From Candidatus Gastranaerophilales bacterium (GTDB lineage: Bacteria; Cyanobacteriota; Vampirovibrionia; Gastranaerophilales; Gastranaerophilaceae): 22,314 nucleotides of DNA. The notes beneath the pieces were generated by a model. The model was not told the DNA's origin. It searched no databases and saw only the letters and a list, made by a program, of their open reading frames with translations. The stretch spans positions 1-22,314 of the forward strand of contig CALVEE010000096.1 in NCBI GenBank assembly GCA_944326495.1, given 5' to 3'. Shown piece after piece: positions 14,205 to 21,554 of this stretch. The position numbers and the translations under genes were made by a program. The first letter of the stretch is position 1; each line of letters starts with the position of its first letter.

Positions 14205-14813
14205 ATGAAGATTGGCAATTTTATACATAAAGCAGGATTTGTCTGTGCTTTAATGACAGCCCCGGCAGTATTTGCAAATGCCTTATCAAGAGTTCCGCAA
14301 AATGATACTTTTATTAAAACAGAAACGGTTATTACTCCTGAAGGAACTTCTGATAAATCGGTATTAGCTAATGCTCCGGAACCTTATATCACAATAGCAG
14401 GAGTAAAGAAAACCGCTAAATTTGTTGTAGATATTTCTAAAAATGTTTTATATAAATATAATGCAGAAGGCAGGGCTGAAATCGCTTATTTAATTGCAAG
14501 CGGAAAGAAAAATACGCCGACAGATAAAGGTATAAGGGTAGTAACTCACACAGAAACTTACCCCTACAGAACAGCGCCCAGACATACAAAACGCAGAAGA
14601 AACCCGCGAGCATACGGTCCAAGAGTTATCTGCCTTAATAAAATTGATACAATAACAGGAGAACAAAGCCAGACCGGAGAGTTTATACACGGAACAAATC
14701 AGCCAAATTCAATCGGGAAATACATCTCGCTCGGATGTATGAGAATGGATAATGATGTAATTAAGAAGCTGGCTGATGAAGTTAAACGCGGGGACATTGT
14801 TATAATAAAATAG
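14205..14813 (+). CDS. L,D-transpeptidase (YkuD family), exported
   Basis: A 202-residue protein from the ATG at 14205; the frame opens earlier at a TTG (14184), but the later start begins a proper signal peptide (MKIGNFIHKAGFVCALMTAP, cleavage after AVFA near residue 24). The catalytic YkuD domain covers about 70-202: H162-G-T-N, then S175-L-G-C178-M-R180, with C178 the nucleophile. Such enzymes make 3-3 crosslinks in peptidoglycan or attach proteins to it, so it acts in the periplasm. The stretch 126-138 is unusually basic (HTKRRRNPR). There is no clear ribosome site, but TATATT lies four bases before the ATG. It meets der tail to tail with two bases between stop codons. Confidence 0.92.
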   Translation: MKIGNFIHKAGFVCALMTAPAVFANALSRVPQNDTFIKTETVITPEGTSDKSVLANAPEPYITIAGVKKTAKFVVDISKNVLYKYNAEGRAEIAYLIASGKKNTPTDKGIRVVTHTETYPYRTAPRHTKRRRNPRAYGPRVICLNKIDTITGEQSQTGEFIHGTNQPNSIGKYISLGCMRMDNDVIKKLADEVKRGDIVIIK

Positions 14814-14815
14814 CT

Positions 14816-16156
14816 TTACTTCTTCTTTTCAGAGCGCGCTCTTACAGCTATTCTAACAGGAGTGCCGGTAAAACCAAATGCCTCGCGAAGTTTGTTTTCC
14901 ATATAGCGTTTGTAATGGTCTTTCATCAAATCTTCACTGTTTACAAAAAGCACAAATGTCGGCGGCTCAATTGAAGCTTGAGTCGAATACATAATCTTAA
15001 GCCTTTTGTTTCTTATTGTCTGCGGCGGATTTAAGGCGTATGCTTCATTTATAACTTTATTTAAAAGCCCCGTAGAGACACGTTTTGAACGTTCCTGCTG
15101 GACTTCCAGCACTTTTGTAAATATCTGGTTTAAACGCTGATGCGTAACTGCGCTTATAAAAATCTTAGGAACATAGTCTAAAAACGGAATTTCGTGCGCA
15201 ATTTTTTGCTGAAATTTATTAATAGTATTAGATTTTTTATCTTCAACCAAATCCCATTTATTAATCGCAATAACCATGCCTTTGCCGGCTTCTGTAATTA
15301 TTGAGGCAATCTTTTTATCCTGATCCGAAATTCCATTAACGGCTTCCGTCGCATCAATTACCATTACTGCTACATCACACTCTCTGATTGAGCGGATTGC
15401 ACGGTCAACTGCAAATTTCTCAACACCATAATCTACTTTTGATTTTTTTCTAATACCAGCCGTATCAATTATAATAAATTCATTATCATTATACTTAAGC
15501 CTTGAATCAATACTGTCTCTGGTCGTACCTGATATATCAGATACAATAACCCTTTTTTCACCTAAAAGCGCATTCACTATAGAAGATTTGCCGGCATTTG
15601 GGCGTCCCACAATAGCTATTTTAACAACCTTATCACCTTCATCGTTATCTTCTTCTTCAAAATCTTTTGTTATTTCTTCTAAAAGGTCACCAACACCTCC
15701 TGAGCCATGAAGCGCAGAGATAGCAATAGGCTCACCTATTGCAAGCGAATAAAAATCACTAATCATTGTAATTTGATTATGAGAATCTATTTTATTTACT
15801 GCAAGATAAACAGGTTTATCAGACTGTCTCAAAATCTTTGCAATATCACTATCAACAGGCGTAGCACCCTCTATACCGTCGACTATAAAAATTATCTTAT
15901 CTGCTTCCTCACAGGCTATCTTTGCCTGATCATATATCGAAAGCATAATTTCATCTTCATCCCCGGGAACAATACCGCCGGTATCAATAACAGTAAAAAT
16001 TTTATTCTGCCATTCTACGTCAAAATAAATTCTATCACGAGTCACCCCCGGTAAATCGTCAACAATAGACTGCCTTCTTCCGACCAGGCGGTTTACAAAG
16101 GTTGATTTTCCTACATTTGGACGTCCTACGACTGCTACTATCGGTTTTCTTTTCAT
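14816..16156 (-). CDS. der: Ribosome-assembly GTPase Der (EngA)
   Basis: A 446-residue protein with the diagnostic two GTPase domains in tandem. The first has GRPNVGKST (11-19), DTGG (58-61) and NKID (121-124); the second has GRPNAGKSS (184-192), DTAG (231-234) and NKWD (299-302). An acidic linker (EEEDNDEGD) separates them, and a KH-like domain forms the last 90 residues. Der is needed for maturation of the 50S subunit and is usually essential. Length is typical. It starts 30 bases after the coiled-coil gene and is the last gene of that operon. No clear ribosome site precedes the ATG. There is essentially no space for a terminator before the convergent transpeptidase gene. Confidence 0.97.
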   Translation of the reverse strand: MKRKPIVAVVGRPNVGKSTFVNRLVGRRQSIVDDLPGVTRDRIYFDVEWQNKIFTVIDTGGIVPGDEDEIMLSIYDQAKIACEEADKIIFIVDGIEGATPVDSDIAKILRQSDKPVYLAVNKIDSHNQITMISDFYSLAIGEPIAISALHGSGGVGDLLEEITKDFEEEDNDEGDKVVKIAIVGRPNAGKSSIVNALLGEKRVIVSDISGTTRDSIDSRLKYNDNEFIIIDTAGIRKKSKVDYGVEKFAVDRAIRSIRECDVAVMVIDATEAVNGISDQDKKIASIITEAGKGMVIAINKWDLVEDKKSNTINKFQQKIAHEIPFLDYVPKIFISAVTHQRLNQIFTKVLEVQQERSKRVSTGLLNKVINEAYALNPPQTIRNKRLKIMYSTQASIEPPTFVLFVNSEDLMKDHYKRYMENKLREAFGFTGTPVRIAVRARSEKKK

Positions 16157-16185
16157 TACAAGGGAAGTGTAGCATAAAACAAGGT

Positions 16186-16845
16186 TTATTTCAAACTCCT
16201 TGAGATTTCAGCATGAATTGAATTTGCTCTTGTTATATATTTTGAAAGCTGTACATACTTGTCGCCGGCCTCTCCATATGGTGTCTGGAGTGTCATCAGC
16301 TCATCCACGCTTTTATTTATATTCTCCAGTTTTTCCAGAGATTTTTTTAATTCTATAGATGAAGAAAGTTTTTTAGGCAGTCGTGAAATAATCATAGACT
16401 CAAAACCTTCAAACAAACGTTTCAAACTCCTAAAATGCGACTTCAACCCCGGAAAAATTCCCGTAATCTCTCCGGAAATCTTTGCGGACAAGCTCGTTTC
16501 ATTATATAGTTCAACAAGCTCCGATAACTCAAACTTAAGCTGTTTGTATCTACTGTAAAGTTTCTCTGTTAATTCAAAATCATGGATATCTTTTGCCGTC
16601 TGCATCTGCCCTTCAAGCTGCTTAAGCTCTTCTTCCGTCTTTGCAATTTTATACTCAAGCTTAAAAACCTCATTGTTTACATCTCTATAAGCTTCTTTTT
16701 GTAAAATATTACTATCATAATCATTCAAATGTCTTACAGTACCGCCGGAAGGCTGGGCAATATTTTCCGGCTGCATAAAGAAATTATCGTCCTGTTCGGA
16801 TAAAAATGGATTTGTACTGCTGTTCACAAACTTATCACTGCTCAT
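16186..16845 (-). CDS. Coiled-coil protein, function unknown
   Basis: A 219-residue protein I do not recognise. Residues 1-45 are polar and probably disordered (Ser/Asn/Gln-rich). Residues about 50-115 form a long coiled coil (VFKLEYKIAKTEEELKQLEG and onward, with regular hydrophobic spacing). The C-terminal half is helical with a basic patch around 135-155. There is no signal peptide or membrane segment, so it is cytoplasmic. It begins 12 bases after the TPR-like gene. A consensus promoter (TTGAAG, 17 bases, TATAAT) lies in the end of that gene, so it and der can also be transcribed separately. A structural or adaptor role is possible but unproved. Confidence 0.7.
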   Translation of the reverse strand: MSSDKFVNSSTNPFLSEQDDNFFMQPENIAQPSGGTVRHLNDYDSNILQKEAYRDVNNEVFKLEYKIAKTEEELKQLEGQMQTAKDIHDFELTEKLYSRYKQLKFELSELVELYNETSLSAKISGEITGIFPGLKSHFRSLKRLFEGFESMIISRLPKKLSSSIELKKSLEKLENINKSVDELMTLQTPYGEAGDKYVQLSKYITRANSIHAEISRSLK

Positions 16846-16851
16846 AAAAAA

Positions 16852-16880
16852 ATTATACTAATAAATCTCCATTTCTTCAA
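16852..16880 (-). promoter_or_regulatory. Internal promoter before the coiled-coil gene, probably leaderless
   Basis: On the minus strand TTGAAG (16880-16875), a 17-base spacer and a perfect TATAAT (16857-16852) are followed by six T's and then the ATG at 16845. The start point would fall on the A of the ATG. There is no ribosome site. The layout repeats that at 10844-10879. Confidence 0.7.
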
Positions 16881-17442
16881 TTTTCTGTTTCATTAACAGT
16901 GCAGGATAATAATCAGGTATAAGTTTCAAACATTCATTAATATAAAAATACGCCTTCTCGTCATCATGAACTCTAAGAAAATACCTTGCAAACATAAACT
17001 GCAGCTCCGCATCATTGTAATAAATTTCCTTTGATTTCTGCATATAATTATACGCCGCAGATAAAAGATTATTCTCATACATTACTCTTGCAGCAAATTT
17101 ATAAGATTCCTGATTTATATCCGAAAAAATTTCAAGCGCGCCTAAAAGCTGTTCTACATAATCCAGCTTTTCATTCTTCAATAGAAAATCCAAATCTATT
17201 TCCAAAAAATTTCTTATCTGAAAAAAAGTAGGGTAAATTTCCATATACCCTCTGAAAATTGAAACAATAATTTCACCCCACTTAGCCCTCGGAGAATCCA
17301 AAGCTGAAAATATTTCTTCTGCAGCATCTAAATCATCATTCAAAATAGCAAGGTAAGCATGTTCCAGAGTATTTGGCTTTATTATAACTTCCCTGCCTGC
17401 CGGATAAAAAAAGAAAATTTTCTGATAATTTGAGCTAACCAT
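16858..17442 (-). CDS. TPR-like helical protein in the csrA operon
   Basis: A 194-residue protein made of helix pairs resembling degenerate tetratricopeptide repeats, such as HAYLAILNDDLDAAEEIFSA (28-47) and AELQFMFARYFLRVHDDEKA (residues about 145-165) followed by YFYINECLKLIPDYYPALL. It has no signal peptide and is probably a cytoplasmic protein-binding scaffold. Its ATG lies inside the end of csrA (eight-base overlap), so translation is coupled to csrA. The ribosome site is weak, which supports coupling. The context suggests a partner or client of the CsrA-FliW system, but nothing in the sequence names it. Confidence 0.78.
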   Translation of the reverse strand: MVSSNYQKIFFFYPAGREVIIKPNTLEHAYLAILNDDLDAAEEIFSALDSPRAKWGEIIVSIFRGYMEIYPTFFQIRNFLEIDLDFLLKNEKLDYVEQLLGALEIFSDINQESYKFAARVMYENNLLSAAYNYMQKSKEIYYNDAELQFMFARYFLRVHDDEKAYFYINECLKLIPDYYPALLMKQKIEEMEIY

Positions 17443-17776
17443 TCTTTTTATTAACTCTTATAGAATTCTTCTTAGCCTTGTTTTCTTCTACAATAATCTC
17501 TTCTTCACTATCTTTCGGAGCCGGCTCTATCTTATCATTAAGCTTCGTTCCGCCTTTAATCAAATTCGATACAGAATCAACAGAAGAAGTGTTCGTGTTC
17601 TTTCCGATTAAGTTTGCAAGTTTAATTTGAAGATATATTTCTTCTCTATATATCTTAACATCCTTGTCAGCTTGTATCGCAACTTTACAAACTCCATTTC
17701 TTGCTTCGACAATAGTTATTTCAATATTGTCATTAATCATTATTTTTTGACCGTTTTTTCTAGTTATTACGAGCAT
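17435..17776 (-). CDS. csrA: Carbon storage regulator CsrA with long C-terminal extension
   Basis: A 113-residue RNA-binding translational regulator. Residues 1-55 are a canonical CsrA: MLVITRKNGQ at the start, a VCKVAIQADKDVKIYREEIY core, with R6 and R44 (of REE) in the positions that contact GGA motifs in mRNA leaders. CsrA dimers block or stabilise target messages. The usual length is 60-75 residues; here a further 50 residues form a polar, Lys/Glu/Ser-rich, probably disordered tail. In FliW-dependent species the C-terminal extension of CsrA helps bind FliW, and fliW is 15 bases upstream. An AAGGAAG ribosome site precedes the ATG. Confidence 0.93.
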   Translation of the reverse strand: MLVITRKNGQKIMINDNIEITIVEARNGVCKVAIQADKDVKIYREEIYLQIKLANLIGKNTNTSSVDSVSNLIKGGTKLNDKIEPAPKDSEEEIIVEENKAKKNSIRVNKKNG

Positions 17777-17791
17777 TTTCTTCCTTAAAAA

Positions 17792-18226
17792 TTACTTTAT
17801 TTCTTTAAACATGGGGTAGCTGATATCATAACCTGAACCGGAAAGAACAATCTGGCCGGCTTTGTTATTATCCACATTAAATATCAATGGCGCTAAAAGG
17901 TTAATTGTTGTACCTTTAGGATTATCCTGCGGAATTGAAGTAATATTCATAACAAGTACACTTTCCACATTTTTTATCCCCAAAGCATCCACAGTGCTGT
18001 CAGGCAAATCAATTGTATAATCAAATTCCAATGATGCTACAGATATTACCGGAAACGCAAGAGCCGGATCATCAACTGACTGCAGCCACTTAAAAAGGGC
18101 ATCCTTGTTCGGTTCAAGTATAACAAACTTCTTTAACACATCAAAACCGATTATAGGCAGTACGAACTCAAATATACGGCTTTCCTCTATATCAATTTCA
18201 CCAAATCTTAATGTATTTAACTTCAT
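17792..18226 (-). CDS. fliW: CsrA antagonist FliW
   Basis: A 144-residue protein from the ATG at 18226 (an in-frame TTG at 18232 is possible but fits the ribosome site GAGAAAG less well). It matches FliW: LNTLRFGEIDIEE at the start, FVLPIIGF, then FVILEP and an ALAFPVISV segment, and a C-terminal GQIVLSGSGYDISYPMF (the usual QxVL...Y region). FliW binds CsrA allosterically and, in flagellated bacteria, is titrated by flagellin, linking flagellar assembly to CsrA-controlled translation. It lies 14 bases after the TPR gene and 15 before csrA. No flagellar gene is in the window, so the signal it reports here is unknown. Confidence 0.93.
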   Translation of the reverse strand: MKLNTLRFGEIDIEESRIFEFVLPIIGFDVLKKFVILEPNKDALFKWLQSVDDPALAFPVISVASLEFDYTIDLPDSTVDALGIKNVESVLVMNITSIPQDNPKGTTINLLAPLIFNVDNNKAGQIVLSGSGYDISYPMFKEIK

Positions 18227-18240
18227 CCTCAATCTTTCTC

Positions 18241-18993
18241 TTAAAAACCTGTAGTCATTTGATTAGTTAACAATGACTGTATAACCTGCGGACTTAGAGA
18301 AGAATTAGAATTGCCTCCCATAAGCATATTCAAAACAGCATTAGAATTTTCTCTTCCGCCTAATAACATAGACATCTCATCCATACTGCTGCTTCTTCCG
18401 CCGATAATATCACTCAAACCAGCTTTCTGTAAAACTCTTAAAGCTGACACTATTTCATCATTTGTAGGAAGTTCGCTTGAAAAATCTTTATACTCTTTAA
18501 ACTGCTGCGGAGAAATATCATTTTTTCTGTTCATTTCTCTCATAAGATTTTCAATCTTTTGTTTTTCAAACTCGCCTCTTACTTCATCAGTAAAACCAGA
18601 CCCAAAACGGCTTTGAACAAAATTATCAAGAGCAGAAGTTTCAGATTCTTCGTTGCACTTATCAGGCGCCTCTAAACAAGTTTTGCCTTTTGAAGCATAA
18701 AGTCCAACCTGACTGTTTGGAGTAAGTGTTATAACTTTTTCATAATTTGTAATAGCTTCATCCTTCTTGCCGATCTGGGCGGAAGTCATCGCCAGATAAT
18801 AATATGCAACCGCATTTGACGGGTCTTTCTTTACTATATTACTCAAAACATCATAGCATTGAGAATAATTCCCTGCCTTGTACATCTTAATAGCAGAAGC
18901 CAGAGATGTGTTGGAAGTTGTTTTTGCGCTTGCATAATTTATAGTTGATGCGCATATTAAAGCTGTTAACATTACTAAAATATACTTTTTCAT
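18241..18993 (-). CDS. Exported TPR protein heading the fliW-csrA operon
   Basis: From the ATG at 18993 (ribosome site AAGGA five bases upstream; a second ATG at 18999 sits too close to it) the protein has 250 residues. Residues 1-24 are a signal peptide (MKKYILVMLTALICASTINYASA). Two TPR units follow at about 31-100 (AIKMYKAGNYSQCYDVLSNI and AYYYLAMTSAQIGKKDEAI), then a helical middle and a Ser/Asn/Gly/Met-rich C-terminus with repeated LLGG/LMGG patches, likely flexible. It is probably periplasmic. The function is unknown. It is the first gene of the operon that continues into fliW, csrA and der. Confidence 0.82.
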   Translation of the reverse strand: MKKYILVMLTALICASTINYASAKTTSNTSLASAIKMYKAGNYSQCYDVLSNIVKKDPSNAVAYYYLAMTSAQIGKKDEAITNYEKVITLTPNSQVGLYASKGKTCLEAPDKCNEESETSALDNFVQSRFGSGFTDEVRGEFEKQKIENLMREMNRKNDISPQQFKEYKDFSSELPTNDEIVSALRVLQKAGLSDIIGGRSSSMDEMSMLLGGRENSNAVLNMLMGGNSNSSLSPQVIQSLLTNQMTTGF

Positions 18994-19025
18994 AATCATC
19001 CTTCTTATTTAACTTAACACTTATT

Positions 19026-19053
19026 ATTATACAATCAAGCCATAAAACTTGAT
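19026..19053 (-). promoter_or_regulatory. Probable promoter with overlapping inverted repeat
   Basis: On the minus strand a consensus TATAAT lies at 19031-19026, about 30 bases before the TPR gene's ATG. The expected -35 position is poor but lies within an inverted repeat ATCAAG-8-CTTGAT (19034-19053), a possible activator or repressor site. Placement is by pattern only. Confidence 0.45.
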
Positions 19054-19084
19054 ATACACCATGTAATTGAATTATACAATATCT

Positions 19085-20038
19085 TTATAAGGATAACAAG
19101 GCTTCTGTCAACAAAAAGTCACAAATTTCTTTTTCAAGCTCAACTCCATACAGGCCGTTTATTTCTTTAATAAAATAACAGGGACTTGTAACATTAACTT
19201 CAATAATTTTACCGTCTATCACATCCAGCCCAGCCATAGGAAGCCCCAGGGAATTTAGTTTTTTGGCAACTTTCGTAAAATTAAACATTTCTTCATCTGA
19301 AAGCACTGCATCAGTTATAAAATTATCATTGTGTGTATTAAATTTAAAATCATCTTTTCCCGGAAGCTTCTTTACACAATATTTTAAAACCCTGTCCCCC
19401 AGAGTAAGCACTCTCTTATCTCCTCCTGACACACCCGCGAGGAATTTTTGCACCATAACAAGAGTTGTTTCATTATTTGTCATAGTATTAATTATAGTTC
19501 TGGTATTCGGGTCTCCTTCATAAAGATACATTACGCCGGAGCCAAAACAGCGGTTAAGCGGTTTTAAGACTATTTTCTTATGCTGCGCCAAAAATTGTTC
19601 AATATCATTAAGCGATGCTGTTACTATATTCTCTGACATCAAATCCTTAAAATATATGGAGTGCAATTTTTCATTGAAATCTCTAATTGCACGCGGGGAG
19701 TTTATCACATCCGGCTTTGTCACAAAATCAAATACATACGTCGCGTTAATATAATCAATATCAACCGGAGGATCAGGCCTGAACATTACTAAATCAAAAT
19801 CATCTATTTTATATTCAAGCTTTACATCCTTATAATATATATTATTATTCGATAAAAAAGTCTCATAACATTTTGTGTAAGCAATATCCGCTTTTAGTGA
19901 CAAATTTGGAATTGTTGTTATATACACCAGATTTTTTCTCTCCAGAAACTCTTTTATTATCCAAAAATTCGTAACAAGCTTGTTAAACTCAAAATATTTG
20001 AGTTCAATTTTATCAATTACAAAAAGAATTTTCTTCAT
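19085..20038 (-). CDS. gshB: Glutathione synthetase (ATP-grasp)
   Basis: A 317-residue prokaryotic-type GshB, which joins gamma-glutamylcysteine and glycine using ATP. Landmarks are VMFRPDPPVDIDYINAT (84-100), NSPRAIRDFNEKL (113-125), KPLNRCFGSGVM (159-170, the ATP-grasp loop, usually GGxG, here FGSG), GGDKRV (205-210) and a final DVIDGKIIEVNVTSPC (272-287) holding the metal-binding Glu/Asn. Length is normal. A GGAGAGG ribosome site precedes the ATG. It is transcribed alone, with a plausible promoter upstream. The partner gene gshA is not in the window, so precursor supply cannot be judged. Alternative: a related ATP-grasp ligase for another peptide, less likely given the FRPDPP and NVTSP motifs. 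Confidence 0.9.
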   Translation of the reverse strand: MKKILFVIDKIELKYFEFNKLVTNFWIIKEFLERKNLVYITTIPNLSLKADIAYTKCYETFLSNNNIYYKDVKLEYKIDDFDLVMFRPDPPVDIDYINATYVFDFVTKPDVINSPRAIRDFNEKLHSIYFKDLMSENIVTASLNDIEQFLAQHKKIVLKPLNRCFGSGVMYLYEGDPNTRTIINTMTNNETTLVMVQKFLAGVSGGDKRVLTLGDRVLKYCVKKLPGKDDFKFNTHNDNFITDAVLSDEEMFNFTKVAKKLNSLGLPMAGLDVIDGKIIEVNVTSPCYFIKEINGLYGVELEKEICDFLLTEALLSL

Positions 20039-20056
20039 AAAAACCTCTCCGCAATC

Positions 20057-20085
20057 AGATTATCACTAAAAGGGAGTAAATACAA
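20057..20085 (-). promoter_or_regulatory. Probable gshB promoter with extended -10
   Basis: On the minus strand TTGTAT (20085-20080), a 17-base spacer, then TG-A-TAATCT (-10 at 20062-20057). It gives a short leader containing the GGAGAGG ribosome site of gshB. Confidence 0.5.
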
Positions 20086-20167
20086 GAGTGTCCGGTCGGT
20101 TATCATTTATCTTGTCATAAACACGCATCTATAATCAGAAATAAATAATAAGTACTACGAAAATATA

Positions 20168-21454
20168 TTACCCACCCCAAATTTCATCGTCGTAATAGGC
20201 TAATTCTAAATGCCCTAAGATAACAGTATCACCATTTTTAAGTCCGTAATTGTGTAATTCTTCAAAAACACCCATACTCTTTAGTATATTTTGGAGCCTT
20301 ACAACCTGTTCTGTATTTCTTGCATCTGTTACTTTTGCAAGACGGTTTATTTTTCCACCGGAAATTAAATATGTTTCTTTATCAAGTTTTGTAACCTCAA
20401 AATCACTATCATCGTTATCATATGCGCCTAAATCTTCTTCTATATCAATATCAAATTCAGGCTTTGGAATTTCGTCAACCTTTTGAGATATAAAATGCAG
20501 TAAAGCATTTACCCCTTCTTTTGTAACCGCTGAAATTGGGTAAATATCTTTTGAGTAGGAGCTAAAAACTTCTATTAGCTTATCCAAATCATCTTTTTGA
20601 ACCGCATCAATTTTATTCAGAACAAGTATTTGATAAAGTTCAGCCAAACCTTTTGAATGATTTTCAAGTTCTTTGTTAATAATCTTATAGTTCTCAAGAG
20701 GATTTTCAGAAGTCAAATCTACAATATGAACCAAAAAGCGGCATCTTTCAACATGGCGTAAGAATTCATGGCCGAGTCCGACTCCTTCCGAGGCTCCTTC
20801 AATAAGCCCGGGAATATCAGCTATAACGTAAGAGCCGCCGTCATCTTTTTTTACAACACCCAAATTTGGAACAAGCGTTGTGAACGGATAATCCGCAATT
20901 TTAGGCTTTGCAGAACTTACAGCACTGATAAAAGTAGATTTTCCGGCATTTGGCATTCCAAGCAGTCCTACATCTGCAATAAGTTTTAATTCCAACTCCA
21001 AAATTCTTTCAATTCCGGGTTCACCAGGCTCACAAAACTGCGGTGCTCTTTTTTGTGCAGTTGCAAACCTTGCATTTCCTCGTCCTCCGCGGCCGCCTTT
21101 CGCAATAAGAACTGTTTGCTCATTTTCTGTAAAATCTGCAATAATTTTTCCGGTCTTTGTATCCCGAACCATTGTACCAAGCGGAACTTTTATATACAAA
21201 TCCTTAGCACAAGCACCATGCATACCTTTAATTCCGCCATTCTCACCGGATTGGGCTTTAAAAACCGACTTTAATTTAAAGTCCAATAATGTCGACATAT
21301 TTTCATCTGCAACAAAATATATATCACCGCCGCGTCCGCCGTCACCGCCTGCCGGACCGCCTTTATCCACGTATTTTTCCCGACGCCAGGCAACCATACC
21401 ATTACCGCCATGTCCTGATATTATCCTAATCTTCGCTTTATCTAAAAATTTCAT
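20168..21454 (-). CDS. obg: Ribosome-associated GTPase Obg (CgtA), with OCT domain
   Basis: A 428-residue GTPase for 50S assembly and stress response. The glycine-rich Obg fold covers 1-158 (GHGGNGMVAWRREK, GGPAGGDGGRGGD, GGRGGRGN). The G domain has GMPNAGKST (166-174), DIPG (213-216), NKID (280-283) and SAV (308-310), plus YPFTTLVPNLGVV. The C-terminal OCT domain (about 352-425) ends GLKNGDTVILGHLELAYYDD, as in Bacillus-type Obg; the E. coli protein lacks it. The start MKFLDKAKI is the family's usual one, although no well-spaced ribosome site precedes it (GAAAGG is 15 bases away). It is 100 bases downstream of the repeat-protein gene. Confidence 0.97.
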   Translation of the reverse strand: MKFLDKAKIRIISGHGGNGMVAWRREKYVDKGGPAGGDGGRGGDIYFVADENMSTLLDFKLKSVFKAQSGENGGIKGMHGACAKDLYIKVPLGTMVRDTKTGKIIADFTENEQTVLIAKGGRGGRGNARFATAQKRAPQFCEPGEPGIERILELELKLIADVGLLGMPNAGKSTFISAVSSAKPKIADYPFTTLVPNLGVVKKDDGGSYVIADIPGLIEGASEGVGLGHEFLRHVERCRFLVHIVDLTSENPLENYKIINKELENHSKGLAELYQILVLNKIDAVQKDDLDKLIEVFSSYSKDIYPISAVTKEGVNALLHFISQKVDEIPKPEFDIDIEEDLGAYDNDDSDFEVTKLDKETYLISGGKINRLAKVTDARNTEQVVRLQNILKSMGVFEELHNYGLKNGDTVILGHLELAYYDDEIWGG

Positions 21455-21554
21455 AATTAGTGTAATGTACCTTTCAAAATAAGATACTTACTATATTACA
21501 ATGAATATAATTTTTATTTGATAAAACTGTAACAAATTGTAAACTTTTTAAAAT

